Numbered from the stretch's first letter, positions 33,046-42,338 are shown. The stretch is DNA of 44,775 nucleotides from CAVQGF01 sp045807945 (GCA_045807945.1 JBJMGI010000009.1:1-44775); one strand, 5' to 3'. Numbers and translations: made by a program. Notes: generated by a model not told the origin, from the letters alone.

Positions 33046-35862
33046 CTAGAACGTGGTGCTGATGGTGAAGCGGAATGAACTCTTAGGCTCGCGCAGCAAG
33101 TAGCTCTGCTGCGACGCAGCTTGCGTGGTCAAGAAGGTGAAATCTCCCGCGCCGCCGGCCGGAAATTGACTGCGGTCAACGCAACTCGAGATTCCGGTCA
33201 CCGTGTTGAAGCACTGGTTGGGCGTAGAAATGATCTTGTCGAGCCGCAGCGGATTGTAAGCGTAATAGATACGGAAAGGCGCATTGACGATCGGCAGAAT
33301 GACCTGCAACTCCAGTCCGGTAGAGGCGCGCGGCTGCCAGTTCGTGCCAGGAACGGGGCGGATCTCTTTGTCGAATGTGAAATGTTGACTTCCGGTGCAC
33401 TCCAAGTTGATGAACGCGGTACACCCGAAGGCAGTGGCATTCAGCGATTCCAGGGCCTGATCGGAAATGCGGAGTTGCGAAGTCCGCAACACACCATTGA
33501 TGCCGGCGTCGAAGAAAGGCGCCAGCGTGACCGGCCCGAACAGCGGAATGCGGTATTCAACATTGGCTACTACGTTCGTGTCGCCGCCGGTAGCGACCAA
33601 AGTTCGCAGCGGAAGCGGAACGGTGACGATGCCCTGCCGCGGATTCGATGGGTCTCGAGGGATCGTGCTGCCATCAGGATTAAGCAGTGGAATGGCGTTG
33701 TTGCTGAGAAGGAATCCATACGGCGAAAGCGAGCGCACGTCGAAGCCGCGGATGTCGTTGTCGCCGCCCATGTAGAAGCGCTCGAATGGTGGTGCAACCA
33801 CACCGCCGAAGCCTGTGAGGTACGACGCCTGAAGGCGGTATCCAAGAGCGTTACGGCCCTTGTTCACCGGGACGAACTGCTTGTATTCGAAAATAGGACG
33901 GATGGAGCGGACGGTCCCACCCAATCCGGCGATCTCGCCGCCAATAAAGGTGCTACTGCCGGTGTGAGGACGTTGCGGGTTATCAATCGTGCTCCAGGAA
34001 ATGCTGGGCAGCACCTTGCTGGTGATAACCCCATCCAATGCGTTCGGACCGGCGAAGCCGCGGAATGCGAGCGCCTGGAAATAAGCCGAAGAGGCGCCGC
34101 TATACACCTTGATGCTCGACACATCGAAGGAATAAGTCAGTGAGACGCGCTTGAATGAGCGGTGCAGCGGATAGCTACTCGACACCGTGAAGCCGGTGGT
34201 GTTCTGGCTATAGTTCTGCAGGCCGTTCAAGAAGCTCTGCGAGACGTTCAGCTGATTGGTGCCCAGAGCCTGCGCCGTCTGCTGCGCCTCGTTGTAATTG
34301 AAGTAGCGCGTGAAGACAGTAAATCCAAGCGTAATGGGGCGATCGCGGAAATAAGGTTCGGTGAATCCGAAGGTGAAGTTGCGCTCGCGGTTACCGACGT
34401 TCGCTTCCAGCGTGAGCGTCTCGCCGAAGCCTAGGAAGTTGTTGGTCTGGTAGTTGATGCCGATGAAGCCGCCCGCCAAGCCGCTGAATCCGCCAGTGAG
34501 GCCGATGCTGTTCTTTCCTTTTTCCTTCACTTTCAAAGTGAGATCGACGGTGTTGTTGACGGCGTCCTGCTTGGTTTCGGAATCCGTCTCAGGCTTGAGC
34601 GGTTCGAAGTACTGCAGCTGATTCAGCCGAAGGAGACTGAGCTCCCAAAGACGGCTGTTGTAAACACCGCCTTCTTCCACGGCGAGTTCGCGACGAATGA
34701 CTTTGTCGCGCGTGGTGGTGTTGCCACTGAACTCGATACGGCGGATGAGGAAGGGCTTGCCTTCGTCAACATCGATAGCGAGCGAGATCAGTTTCTTCTC
34801 GTCGTCGATCTGCGTGTCCGGAACGGCGGTGAAGTTGATGTATCCCAGCTCGCCGTATGCCTTGCGCAAATTCTCGAGCCCTTTGCGGACGAGTGAAGTG
34901 TTGAAGACGTCACCATCTTGCATGGGGAACAGCTTGCGCAGCCCGGCGCTGTTGGGAACTGCCTTGTTGTTCTTGAAGGTGATCTGCTTCAGCCTGAACT
35001 TATCGCCTTCCTCAATGGGAATGGTGATGTCCACGGCCTTGCCGCCGGTATGGTGGATGATCGGGATCGGGATGCCGCCAGTATCGCGGATCTTCGTCTG
35101 TGGATCCTGCACCAGCACCTTGAAATAACCCTTCTGCTGATACTCGTCGCGAATACGTTCGGAGTCTTCGGAGAGCTTGGAAGCGTCGTAGGTCTTGGCC
35201 CAGAGATTTTCCAGGAAGATAGAGTGTGGAACACCAATGGGCCGCAGGTTCTTCATCGCTGCGCGCAATTCGCGGCTGCTAAGTCGCTTGTTGCCTTCGA
35301 ACTTTATCTTGCCGACTTTAACCTTGGGCCCTTCTTTAATAACAAACGTCACAGCGACGGCGGCCGGAGGAATAGGGCGAATCTCTGTACGCACGCTAGC
35401 GAATTGCCGGCCATGTTCGGAGAGGAGTTCCTTCAAGGCGACTTCGGCCTTCTTGACCTTTGTCGGGTCGTACTGGTTTTCGACGGAGAGGCCGACCTTG
35501 TTGTTCTTGAAGCGATCGAGCACATCGGACTGCGAAACAGAAGAAAGGCCCTTGTATTCAATGCTGCGGATGGTGGGTTTTTCCTTGACGTAAACGTGGA
35601 TGCGATATCCCTTGGGACTTTCTTCGCGCTCCATACGCAGGTCGTCGAAATAGCCGGTGTTCCAAAGAGAGTTGAAATCGCGCTGCAGGCTGGCTTCGTC
35701 GTACACGTCACCCGGCTTGGTGAAGATGCGGGCGCGGATGGTATCGGCAGGGATCCGCCGGTTGCCGTGGATCACAATCTCCTGAACGATATTTTCCTGG
35801 GCGTAAAGAAATGGTGCTAGCAGAAACAGGAAAAAGGCCAGCAAAAATGCGGCCTTCGGCAC
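33046..35862 (-). CDS. bamA: Outer membrane protein assembly factor BamA
   Basis: BamA inserts beta-barrel proteins into the outer membrane. The 938-residue protein has a signal peptide (about 1-21, ending LYAQ), tandem POTRA domains up to about residue 460 (IVIHGNRRIPADTI, IEYKGLSS, IKFEGNKRLS, ITFKNNKAV, IEFSGNTTTRD), and a 16-strand barrel. The barrel contains FYMGGDNDIRGFD, a match to the family's G-x-x-x-(I/L)-R-G-(F/Y) motif, and ends with Phe in FRFTISTTF, the usual OMP targeting end. The start is a GTG at 35862; no better start was seen. It precedes skp in the bamA-skp order seen in many Gram-negatives. Confidence 0.97.
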   Translation of the reverse strand: MPKAAFLLAFFLFLLAPFLYAQENIVQEIVIHGNRRIPADTIRARIFTKPGDVYDEASLQRDFNSLWNTGYFDDLRMEREESPKGYRIHVYVKEKPTIRSIEYKGLSSVSQSDVLDRFKNNKVGLSVENQYDPTKVKKAEVALKELLSEHGRQFASVRTEIRPIPPAAVAVTFVIKEGPKVKVGKIKFEGNKRLSSRELRAAMKNLRPIGVPHSIFLENLWAKTYDASKLSEDSERIRDEYQQKGYFKVLVQDPQTKIRDTGGIPIPIIHHTGGKAVDITIPIEEGDKFRLKQITFKNNKAVPNSAGLRKLFPMQDGDVFNTSLVRKGLENLRKAYGELGYINFTAVPDTQIDDEKKLISLAIDVDEGKPFLIRRIEFSGNTTTRDKVIRRELAVEEGGVYNSRLWELSLLRLNQLQYFEPLKPETDSETKQDAVNNTVDLTLKVKEKGKNSIGLTGGFSGLAGGFIGINYQTNNFLGFGETLTLEANVGNRERNFTFGFTEPYFRDRPITLGFTVFTRYFNYNEAQQTAQALGTNQLNVSQSFLNGLQNYSQNTTGFTVSSSYPLHRSFKRVSLTYSFDVSSIKVYSGASSAYFQALAFRGFAGPNALDGVITSKVLPSISWSTIDNPQRPHTGSSTFIGGEIAGLGGTVRSIRPIFEYKQFVPVNKGRNALGYRLQASYLTGFGGVVAPPFERFYMGGDNDIRGFDVRSLSPYGFLLSNNAIPLLNPDGSTIPRDPSNPRQGIVTVPLPLRTLVATGGDTNVVANVEYRIPLFGPVTLAPFFDAGINGVLRTSQLRISDQALESLNATAFGCTAFINLECTGSQHFTFDKEIRPVPGTNWQPRASTGLELQVILPIVNAPFRIYYAYNPLRLDKIISTPNQCFNTVTGISSCVDRSQFPAGGAGDFTFLTTQAASQQSYLLREPKSSFRFTISTTF

Positions 35863-36001
35863 ACATCGCGTAACGCGATGGAGGGTCTTATCGAAACCAG
35901 GAATGATAACTACCTCAAGTAATTAGCGTCGTATGGGAAAACGAAGATTATAAGGGATAGACGAATTTTTGGACAGCTTGGCTGGTTCTGAACGGCTTAT
36001 T

Positions 36002-37018
36002 TCACGCCATTTCTCGGGACTGTGTAAATGTTGCAGACTCCGCAGCAGCCGCGGGACTAACGGGATTGCCTTCCGCACCAGGCTTTTCCTGCACGACTTC
36101 GTTCTTCGTGCCGCGACCGACGAACATGATCGCGCCGATGATGAGGGCGCCGGCGACGATCGTCCGCAATCCAAGTGGTTCGGAAGCAAGCAGCCAGCCT
36201 AGAATGACGGCGACCACCGGGTTCACGAACGTGTGGGTGGCGACCATGGTGGGCGAGCGATGCTCAAGCAGCCACATGTAGGCGCTGTAAGCGATGACGG
36301 AGCCGAAGATAATGAGGTATCCGAGCGCAAGACCCGAGCGGGCGGAGATATTGCCGGGATGAAACGCGTTGAACTCGCCGACGATTCCTGCTACCAGGAA
36401 AAGAAGAAGCGCGCCGGCGATCATGGTGAGAGACGCGTTGAGGTATGGATCGCGGGGCAGGGTAGCGCGTCGCGAATACACCACGCCCACTGACCAGGAT
36501 GCAGAACTGAACAAAAGCGCTACGCCGGCGAGCAGTCCCGCCAAACTCGTCTGAAAAACATCTGAGCCCATCAACAGCGCGACGCCAACCGTTCCCATGA
36601 GCAGTCCGAACCACGATTTGCCGGTCGGCTTTACCTTGGGCGGGACCAGCGCGCCCAGCAGCGCGATGATGATCGCCTCGGTGGACATAAAGAGCGCCGC
36701 TAATCCTGACGGGACGCGCTTCTCTGCCCAGTACAGAGTGCCGTGACCGCCCAGGAAAAAGAGTCCGCCTAAGATGATTGCGGGGAGAAGGTGCCGCTTC
36801 TCAGGGCGGCAACCTCGTATCCAGCACCAGAAAAAGAGAATCATCCCGGCAAAGAATTGGCGCAGGCCCGCGTTGATAAGCGGAGGGATGGTTTCATCAG
36901 CAAAGCGGATCGCAAGGAAGGTAGAGCCCCAGATCAGGTAAATGGCAGCGAAGGCCAAGAACACCCGCAGAAACGCCGCCCTCTCGGCGGAAGTTGCCGG
37001 AACTACATGATTGCGCAT
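36002..37018 (-). CDS. EamA/DMT family exporter (YedA-like)
   Basis: The 338-residue inner-membrane transporter has ten hydrophobic helices in two EamA repeats. FAAIYLIWGSTFLAIRFADETIPPL opens the first repeat and HTFVNPVVAVILGWLLASEPL lies in the second, both typical of YedA-like drug/metabolite exporters. Substrates are often amino acids or related metabolites. The C-terminal 35 residues are hydrophilic. It is divergent from the CGNR gene, with 92 bases between starts. A TTGACA / AATAAC promoter overlaps a 25-base palindrome, so the CGNR protein is a likely regulator. Confidence 0.88.
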   Translation of the reverse strand: MRNHVVPATSAERAAFLRVFLAFAAIYLIWGSTFLAIRFADETIPPLINAGLRQFFAGMILFFWCWIRGCRPEKRHLLPAIILGGLFFLGGHGTLYWAEKRVPSGLAALFMSTEAIIIALLGALVPPKVKPTGKSWFGLLMGTVGVALLMGSDVFQTSLAGLLAGVALLFSSASWSVGVVYSRRATLPRDPYLNASLTMIAGALLLFLVAGIVGEFNAFHPGNISARSGLALGYLIIFGSVIAYSAYMWLLEHRSPTMVATHTFVNPVVAVILGWLLASEPLGLRTIVAGALIIGAIMFVGRGTKNEVVQEKPGAEGNPVSPAAAAESATFTQSREMA

Positions 37019-37047
37019 ATAACCTGCTTAACTAATAACGATGGTTA

Positions 37048-37098
37048 AGGTTATTGGATTACCATATAACCTGTCAAGTTGCATAAAACGGTTATAAT
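37048..37098. promoter_or_regulatory. Divergent promoters with palindromic operator candidate
   Basis: AGGTTAT (37048-37054) and ATAACCT (37066-37072) form an inverted repeat with an 11-base spacer. On the minus strand TTGACA (37072-37077) and AATAAC (37050-37055), 16 bases apart, form the exporter promoter over it. On the plus strand CTGTCA (37071-37076) and TATAAT (37093-37098), 16 bases apart, face the CGNR gene. Further GGTTAT half-sites lie at 37019-37025 (reverse) and 37090-37095. Confidence 0.65.
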
Positions 37099-37110
37099 CT
37101 AATCAGAGCG

Positions 37111-37728
37111 ATGCAGAAATCCCCATTCGAGTTCATCAGCGACGATCCGGCTTTGGACTTCGTGAATACGGTGGATAATCGAAACGACCCGGAGCGTCGC
37201 AAGGAGCTGCTCAACACGTACTCCGACCTGCTCGCCTGGGCAACTGAAGCCCATCTACTGACGCAAGCAGACGCTGAAGGATTGAAGAACAAGGCCACCA
37301 AATCTTCAAGCCAAGCACGCGCAGCCTTGCGCCGCGCCAAAATATTACGCGAGGCACTGTATCGGATATTCAGCGCCATCGCAGAGGAAAAGCAGCCCTC
37401 GCCCTCCGACGTTGCGTTGCTGGATTCGTTCGACAAGCAGGCGATGGCGCACCGCCGGATCGGGCGCGATCCGCAGGGCGGATACGGTTGGCAGTGGCGC
37501 ACCGATGGCGACGAGCTAGATATTGTCTTGTGGCAGGTGGCGAAGGCGGGAGCAGAGTTGCTCACTTCCGATCTCGTGTACAACGTGCGTGCCTGTGCGG
37601 CGGAGCCGTGCCGGTGGTTGTTCGTCGACATGAGCCGCAACCATAAGCGACGCTGGTGTGACATGCGGATTTGTGGGAATAGGGAAAAGGTGCGCAGATT
37701 CCAGCAACGTGTCAGAAAAGAAGCGTGA
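37111..37728 (+). CDS. CGNR zinc-finger (ABATE domain) regulator
   Basis: This 205-residue protein has an N-terminal ABATE-like domain (DDPALDFVNTVDNR, LLAWATEAHLL) that probably binds a small ligand, and a C-terminal CGNR zinc finger. The finger has CAAEPC near residue 161, then RRWCDMRICGNREKVRRF with cysteines near 183 and 188 and the eponymous CGNR. Such proteins are predicted stress or antibiotic-related transcription regulators. It is divergent from the EamA exporter and probably controls it and itself. The leader from the predicted start site is only about 6 bases. Confidence 0.88.
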   Translation: MQKSPFEFISDDPALDFVNTVDNRNDPERRKELLNTYSDLLAWATEAHLLTQADAEGLKNKATKSSSQARAALRRAKILREALYRIFSAIAEEKQPSPSDVALLDSFDKQAMAHRRIGRDPQGGYGWQWRTDGDELDIVLWQVAKAGAELLTSDLVYNVRACAAEPCRWLFVDMSRNHKRRWCDMRICGNREKVRRFQQRVRKEA

Positions 37729-39876
37729 TCAGGCTTTTTCTACTTCCACTAAGCAAGAGTAGAAGGTAGCGCCGGCGCCGATCTCGGTGAGTTTTTCCGA
37801 GGTGAGGACGTTAACGTTCACCCCGTCCGGATTGAGCTTGGCCCAGTCGAGGCGCGCGGCGACTACGCCCCTCTGCGTCGCTCCGTTCACGCGCGCCTTC
37901 AAATGAACGCTGCCGCGATCGTTGAAAACACGCACGCGATCGCCCTCGCGGATGTTGCGCGCGGCAGCGTCTTGCATGCTGATCTCGAGCAGGCGAGGCT
38001 CTTCCATCTTCTGGTGCGCGGGAAGGTTGCAGAAGCTGGAGTTCAGGTGATTGTCGGACTTGCGGGTGAGGATCTCGAGGGGATAGTTCTTTGCTTTAGC
38101 CGAGTGGCGCGATTCAGACGGCGGAATGAAGGTCGCCACGGGATCGAGGCCCGCGCGCTTTAACGATTCGCTGTACAGTTCGGCTTTGCCCGAAGGCGTT
38201 TCGAAGCCGCCGTGCGCGAAAGGCAGAAATGCAGATCCCTCGACTGCGCTCGCCTTCAGGTCGCTTTCCTCGCGATGACCTCCGTTTGAGTACGCGGCAA
38301 AATTAAGCGGAACAGAATTTTCCCGCTCCAGGCGTTCGCGATCGATGCCCGCCAAGAACTTGTTTCCGGGGTTGTCGAGAGCGCTGTCCATCATCTCTTC
38401 GATGGAGTCTTTGAAGCAGGCATCATCGAAGCCCATGCGCAGCGCGAGTGCGCGGAAGGTTTCGACGTTGGTGCGCGATTCGCCTAGCGGCAAAATCGCC
38501 TGGTGCGACATCTGCAGGTAGTAATGTCCGTACGATTTCACCAGTTCTTTGTGCTCGAAGAACGTGGTCGCGGGCAGAACGATATCGGCGTAGTCGGTGG
38601 TATCGGTGAGGAACTGCTCGTGCACGACCGTGAACAGGTCCTCGCGCTCCAATCCGCGGATGACTTCGTTGTGGTTGGGAGCAACGGCCGCTGGATTCGA
38701 GTTGTAGACGAAAACCGCTTTGACCGGCGGGTCGTTCATTTTCGTGAGCGCCGTCGCGAGGGAGGACATGTTTACGACTCGCGTAGCGCGGCCCGCGAGA
38801 CTCTTCTTCATCAGGTCGGGCCGGGTGAGCGCCTCTTCGTTGATCTTCGGGGCGCCACTGGTCGAGAGCTGGATTCCACCGCCGAGGTATTTCCATGCTC
38901 CCGTGATGCAGGGAAGCATTGTCACAGCGCGCATCGCCATGCCGCCGTTCTCGGAGCGCTGGATGCCGTAGTTCACGCGGATAGCCGCGGGCTGCGTGGT
39001 AGCGTACTCGCGCGCGAGCTTCACGATGTCTGCGGCAGAGATCCCAGTGAAGCCGGCGACCTTCTCCGGCGGGTACTCCTGAACCTTTTTCTTCAGCTCA
39101 TCGAAGCCAAGCGTGTATATGGCAACGTAGTCCGCGTCGTAAAGATTTTCGTTGATGATGACGTGCATCATCGCCAGCGCGAGCGCAACGTCGGTTCCGG
39201 GATTGATGGGCAAGTACCAATCTGCGAGCGCGGCGGTGCGCGTCTTGTACGGATCGATAACGACGAGTTTCGCGCCGTTGCGGCGCGCCTCTTCTATGAA
39301 GGGCCACAGGTGGATGTTGGTGCCGTGGATGTTCGCTCCCCACGCGATTATGTACTTGGAGTGGCGGAAAGCTTCCAGGTCGGTGCCGAGCTTGCGCCCG
39401 AGCACGGTTAGGATGGCGTCGCCGCCGGCGGTGGCGCAGATCGTGCGGGCGAGCTGCGACGCGCCAAGCCGGTGGAAGAAGCGATGATCCATGGAGGCAT
39501 TACCAAGGACACCGAGTGTTCCACCGTAGGAATAGGGAAGGATCGCTTCCGAACCGAATTCCTTGCTGATGGCCGCGAACTTCGTGGCGATCTCGTCGAG
39601 GGCAACGTCCCAGGTTATGCGCTCGAAGTCGTCGAAGTTCTTGTGGCCGCCACCTTTGGGAGCGTTCTTCTTGCGGCGAAGAGGATAGAGCACGCGGTCG
39701 GGTGAATATACGCGGTCGAGGTACTTCGCGACTTTGCCACAGAGGAATCCGCGAGTGGCGGCATGATCGGGATTGCCCTGGATCTTCGTGGCTTTGCCGA
39801 GATCGTCCACCATGATGAGCACACTGCAGGCGTCGGGACAATCGTGCGGGCAAGCGGCGTGCACGGTGCGTGGCAT
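37729..39876 (-). CDS. Molybdopterin oxidoreductase, 4Fe-4S (BisC-like)
   Basis: The 715-residue enzyme of the DMSO reductase superfamily has CPHDCPDAC (residues 9-17) plus C46 in GFLCGKV as the 4Fe-4S ligands. It has GGTLGVLGNASMDHRFFHRLGA, WGANIHGTNIH, VIDPYKTRTA and the C-terminal molydopterin-dinucleotide-binding domain (RNIREGDRVRVFNDRGSV). The N-terminus lacks a twin-arginine leader, so it is cytoplasmic. The physiological substrate is not clear. Residues about 533-550 (ending ASAVEGSAF) are coded by an in-frame dispersed repeat that is also found in intergenic DNA at 41857. No subunit genes adjoin. Confidence 0.9.
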   Translation of the reverse strand: MPRTVHAACPHDCPDACSVLIMVDDLGKATKIQGNPDHAATRGFLCGKVAKYLDRVYSPDRVLYPLRRKKNAPKGGGHKNFDDFERITWDVALDEIATKFAAISKEFGSEAILPYSYGGTLGVLGNASMDHRFFHRLGASQLARTICATAGGDAILTVLGRKLGTDLEAFRHSKYIIAWGANIHGTNIHLWPFIEEARRNGAKLVVIDPYKTRTAALADWYLPINPGTDVALALAMMHVIINENLYDADYVAIYTLGFDELKKKVQEYPPEKVAGFTGISAADIVKLAREYATTQPAAIRVNYGIQRSENGGMAMRAVTMLPCITGAWKYLGGGIQLSTSGAPKINEEALTRPDLMKKSLAGRATRVVNMSSLATALTKMNDPPVKAVFVYNSNPAAVAPNHNEVIRGLEREDLFTVVHEQFLTDTTDYADIVLPATTFFEHKELVKSYGHYYLQMSHQAILPLGESRTNVETFRALALRMGFDDACFKDSIEEMMDSALDNPGNKFLAGIDRERLERENSVPLNFAAYSNGGHREESDLKASAVEGSAFLPFAHGGFETPSGKAELYSESLKRAGLDPVATFIPPSESRHSAKAKNYPLEILTRKSDNHLNSSFCNLPAHQKMEEPRLLEISMQDAAARNIREGDRVRVFNDRGSVHLKARVNGATQRGVVAARLDWAKLNPDGVNVNVLTSEKLTEIGAGATFYSCLVEVEKA
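38227..38280. repeat. 54-base dispersed element inside the molybdopterin gene
   Basis: The element starts AAATGCAGATCCCTCGACT and ends GCGATGACC. Its first 31 bases are identical to 41857-41887 and its length is a multiple of three, so it adds 18 codons in frame. Confidence 0.8.
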
Positions 39877-39958
39877 GGGTGGTTAGATTGTAGAGGATTT
39901 GGGAAGATGCAGGAATGTCGCTGGTCGCAAAAGCAGGCCAGTTCGTCTCGCAAGCACA

Positions 39959-39980
39959 AGCACCGCGCCGGGGCGGTGCT
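39959..39980 (-). terminator. Stem-loop after the propeller lipoprotein gene
   Basis: AGCACCGC and GCGGTGCT form an 8-bp stem with a 6-base loop, 21 bases downstream of the stop at 40002. No T-run follows, so it is only a terminator-like hairpin. Confidence 0.4.
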
Positions 39981-40001
39981 GCACGGGTCCTTAGCTGGGC
40001 T

Positions 40002-41069
40002 TCAGTTTCCTCCCACAATGAAGCGGACATTGGAAAACGGAGGCACGGAATAGTTGGAGATCGTTGACCCGTAAATCCCGGTGGAGGAATCGTAGTGCTG
40101 GACGCGCAGCGCGCCTTGGAATTCTGCTTGCACTCCAAATTTGCCCGTGTTGTCCACAACAGCAAGATCAGGGAATGGTGTCGTGCTCACCGGCTGCAGC
40201 GTATCCAGCCGATACCCATACCACTGCATATCGAAGTTCCACAAATATACGAACTTACCCGACGGTTCGAGGTACCACCCAAAGGACTCGCTGCCGGGAG
40301 TATTTACGGGGGAGCCCGTCTCTTCGGCGAAGGGCGCGGTGGCAGAAGAGCGATGGTAGACGTGCGCGGGAGTGGTGGTGAATCCCTCCTCCTGGTGCAC
40401 CAGCGTAAGTCCATCACGCGTGAGCTCGCCGGTGCTTGTCGGAAGATCGGAGATGGTTGACGGAGACAAGGCGCCGGTATAGCTATCGATGTCGAACGCC
40501 TGCCCATCGAGATACAAGGTGTGCTGGTCAGGATGGGAAACCACATGCTGAACGTTCATCCCGAGACCCGGAATTGAGCTGCCATCGGAGATGCGAACCC
40601 CAAGCAAGTGCGCGTCCGCGGTCTGGTACTGATCGATCGCGTACATGAATTGTGCAGCCGAGTCGATGGCAACGATGACGAATTGGTTGAGATTGTCGGT
40701 GAAGTCGACGGATTGAAGGCGAGTGAGCGATCCGTTTTCAGAGTTGATGGAATACTTAATACTTGGCGTACCCTCCCCCACCGAAATCAGCGTTCTCTGG
40801 TCGGAGGAGAGGAACATGCGGCCTCGTATGCCTACCGGGCCTGCCAGCGGACTCCCGGGCACGGGCGTGAGCGCACCGGTGCTGGTGTCCATGTGAAACC
40901 CGAATACCTGGGCAGAGGAGGGTGAGCTGACGTACACGAACTCGGAGCCCGCGGGGAAAGGGTCCGATGCCTGTTTTTCTTTTTGCGCGCTTCCTGCGGA
41001 ACCACAGCTAGAGAGGAAGATGACGGAGAAGACTGCAACGAGGAGGAGGGAGGGAACGCGGGCTTTCAC
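40002..41069 (-). CDS. Lactonase-like beta-propeller lipoprotein
   Basis: The 355-residue protein has a lipoprotein signal: MKARVPSLLLVAVFSVIFLSSC, with Cys22 as the lipidated residue. The mature part is a seven-bladed propeller like 6-phosphogluconolactonase/YncE-type proteins, with FVYVSSPSSAQVFGF and STGALTPVPGSPL blades. No catalytic role is established for such acidobacterial lipoproteins. It is encoded alone, separated from the molybdopterin gene by about 125 bases with a hairpin. Confidence 0.8.
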   Translation of the reverse strand: MKARVPSLLLVAVFSVIFLSSCGSAGSAQKEKQASDPFPAGSEFVYVSSPSSAQVFGFHMDTSTGALTPVPGSPLAGPVGIRGRMFLSSDQRTLISVGEGTPSIKYSINSENGSLTRLQSVDFTDNLNQFVIVAIDSAAQFMYAIDQYQTADAHLLGVRISDGSSIPGLGMNVQHVVSHPDQHTLYLDGQAFDIDSYTGALSPSTISDLPTSTGELTRDGLTLVHQEEGFTTTPAHVYHRSSATAPFAEETGSPVNTPGSESFGWYLEPSGKFVYLWNFDMQWYGYRLDTLQPVSTTPFPDLAVVDNTGKFGVQAEFQGALRVQHYDSSTGIYGSTISNYSVPPFSNVRFIVGGN

Positions 41070-41197
41070 GTGAGTTCTTTCCGGATCGAGAGGTCAGATC
41101 CTGGAACTCACAGATGCCATAACCAGAGTAGCTGTTTTCTCAGGTTGGAACGTCAGCTTACGTCGGGCGGAAAACCGCAGGGCAAGGGGCCACACAA

Positions 41198-41779
41198 TCA
41201 CACCTGCATCACTTCTTTTTCCTTCGACTTTGACATCTCTTCCATCTTCTTGATCTCGTCGTCGGTGAGCTTTTGGATCTCTTCCAGGGCGCGGCGCTCG
41301 TCGTCTTCGGAGATCTTCTTGTCTTTCATCGCCTTCTTGATCGCGTCGTTACCGTCGCGGCGGATGTTGCGCACCGCCGTGCGATGTTCTTCCAAGACTT
41401 TATGCAGGTGCTTCACCATCTCTTTGCGGCGCTCTTCGGTGAGCGGCGGCACGGGGATGCGGATCATCTTGCCGTCGTTTTGCGGATTCATGCCAAGGTC
41501 GGCGCTGAGAATAGCCTTCTCGATCTCCTGCATCGCTGTCGGATCGAAGGGCTGGATGGTGATGAGCTGCGCGTCGGGAGCGTGGACGGTGGCGATCTGG
41601 TTCAACGGCATGGGCGAGCCGTAGTACTCGACTTTTATGGTGTCGAGCATATGGACGTTGGCGCGGCCAGTACGAGTGGCGCCCATCTCTTTGCGAAAGT
41701 CCTCGACCGCCTTATCCATGCGGCCCTTCAACTGCGTATGCGTGTCTTTGAGGGCGGGAATGCCTGCCATGACTGCCAT
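41198..41779 (-). CDS. frr: Ribosome recycling factor
   Basis: RRF, with EF-G, splits the post-termination ribosome. The 193-residue protein has FRKEMGATRTGRANVHMLDTIKVEYYGSPMPLNQIATV, NDGKMIRIPVPPLTEERRKEMVKH, and DEIKKMEEMSKSKEKEVMQV near the end. I start at the ATG at 41779, with GAGG 9 bases upstream; the TTG at 41788 and ATG at 41770 are alternatives. It is the last gene of the tsf-pyrH-frr block. Two small genes separate it from pyrH. Confidence 0.97.
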   Translation of the reverse strand: MAVMAGIPALKDTHTQLKGRMDKAVEDFRKEMGATRTGRANVHMLDTIKVEYYGSPMPLNQIATVHAPDAQLITIQPFDPTAMQEIEKAILSADLGMNPQNDGKMIRIPVPPLTEERRKEMVKHLHKVLEEHRTAVRNIRRDGNDAIKKAMKDKKISEDDERRALEEIQKLTDDEIKKMEEMSKSKEKEVMQV

Positions 41780-41856
41780 GTGCGTCAACCTCGATAGAAG
41801 AACTGGAGATTATAAAGGAATGGTTAAGCCCTCAGCTATCAGCCGTCAGGAAAGTC

Positions 41857-41905
41857 AAATGCAGATCCCTCGACTGCGCTCGCCTTCCAGCTCGCTCCGG
41901 ATAAC
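41857..41905. repeat. Dispersed element, intergenic copy upstream of frr
   Basis: Its first 31 bases (41857-41887) are identical to 38227-38257, and its end CTCCGGATAACG is a degenerate form of CTCGGGATGACC. It lies between frr and the small gene at 41923. Confidence 0.8.
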
Positions 41906-41922
41906 GTGCCTGGGGTGGCTAG

Positions 41923-42249
41923 CTATTCGGATTCTTCGAAGTCGGCGTCTTGGAAGATATACGGCGCGGTCCGGACCAGGCGGAAGCGGACGCGGTCGCG
42001 GCAGGTGTCGCATTCGGGGAAGCTGTCGCCGGCGATCATGACGGCCTCATGGGCCGCGCGGTGGTCGCGCTCGTGCAGGATCTCGTATATGCCGGATTCG
42101 CTGATGGGAGCTCCCGGGCGGAAGATGCGGCCGTCGGGGCGGCGCTGATGTGGGCCGCCAGGGCCCCTGCCTTTCAGCTCAGAACGAAAGCGAGTCGACC
42201 AATTTCTTGCGCTTGCACCGGTTGTATCCAACGAGGCGAGACGAGGCAT
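41923..42249 (-). CDS. Small CxxC protein, YjzC-like (paralogue A)
   Basis: The 108-residue protein has a conserved C-terminal half: IFRPGAPISESGIYEI...GDSFPECDTCRDRVRFRLV. The PG-x-P-x-S-G-x-Y and FP-x-C-x-x-C pattern resembles YjzC-like small proteins, with two cysteines probably for zinc binding. The N-terminal 40 residues are basic and of low similarity. GAAGGG precedes the ATG by 10 bases. It is a paralogue of the gene at 42339, next to pyrH and frr. The function is unknown. Confidence 0.65.
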   Translation of the reverse strand: MPRLASLDTTGASARNWSTRFRSELKGRGPGGPHQRRPDGRIFRPGAPISESGIYEILHERDHRAAHEAVMIAGDSFPECDTCRDRVRFRLVRTAPYIFQDADFEESE

Positions 42250-42338
42250 TGTGAAGTGGCCCTTCGTTTTGAGTGAACCGTAAAACTAGCACAGGTTTAT
42301 AAAGTTGCAAACAATCGTGACGCTTTCTGGCGCGCCGA

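Noticed and set aside
33121..34143. 340-codon plus-strand frame over the bamA barrel
   Set aside because: It is antisense to BamA, lacks signal or domain features and is very Arg-rich.
38503..39411. 302-codon plus-strand frame across the molybdopterin gene
   Set aside because: It is the antisense shadow of a well-supported enzyme and lacks any domain or ribosome-binding site.
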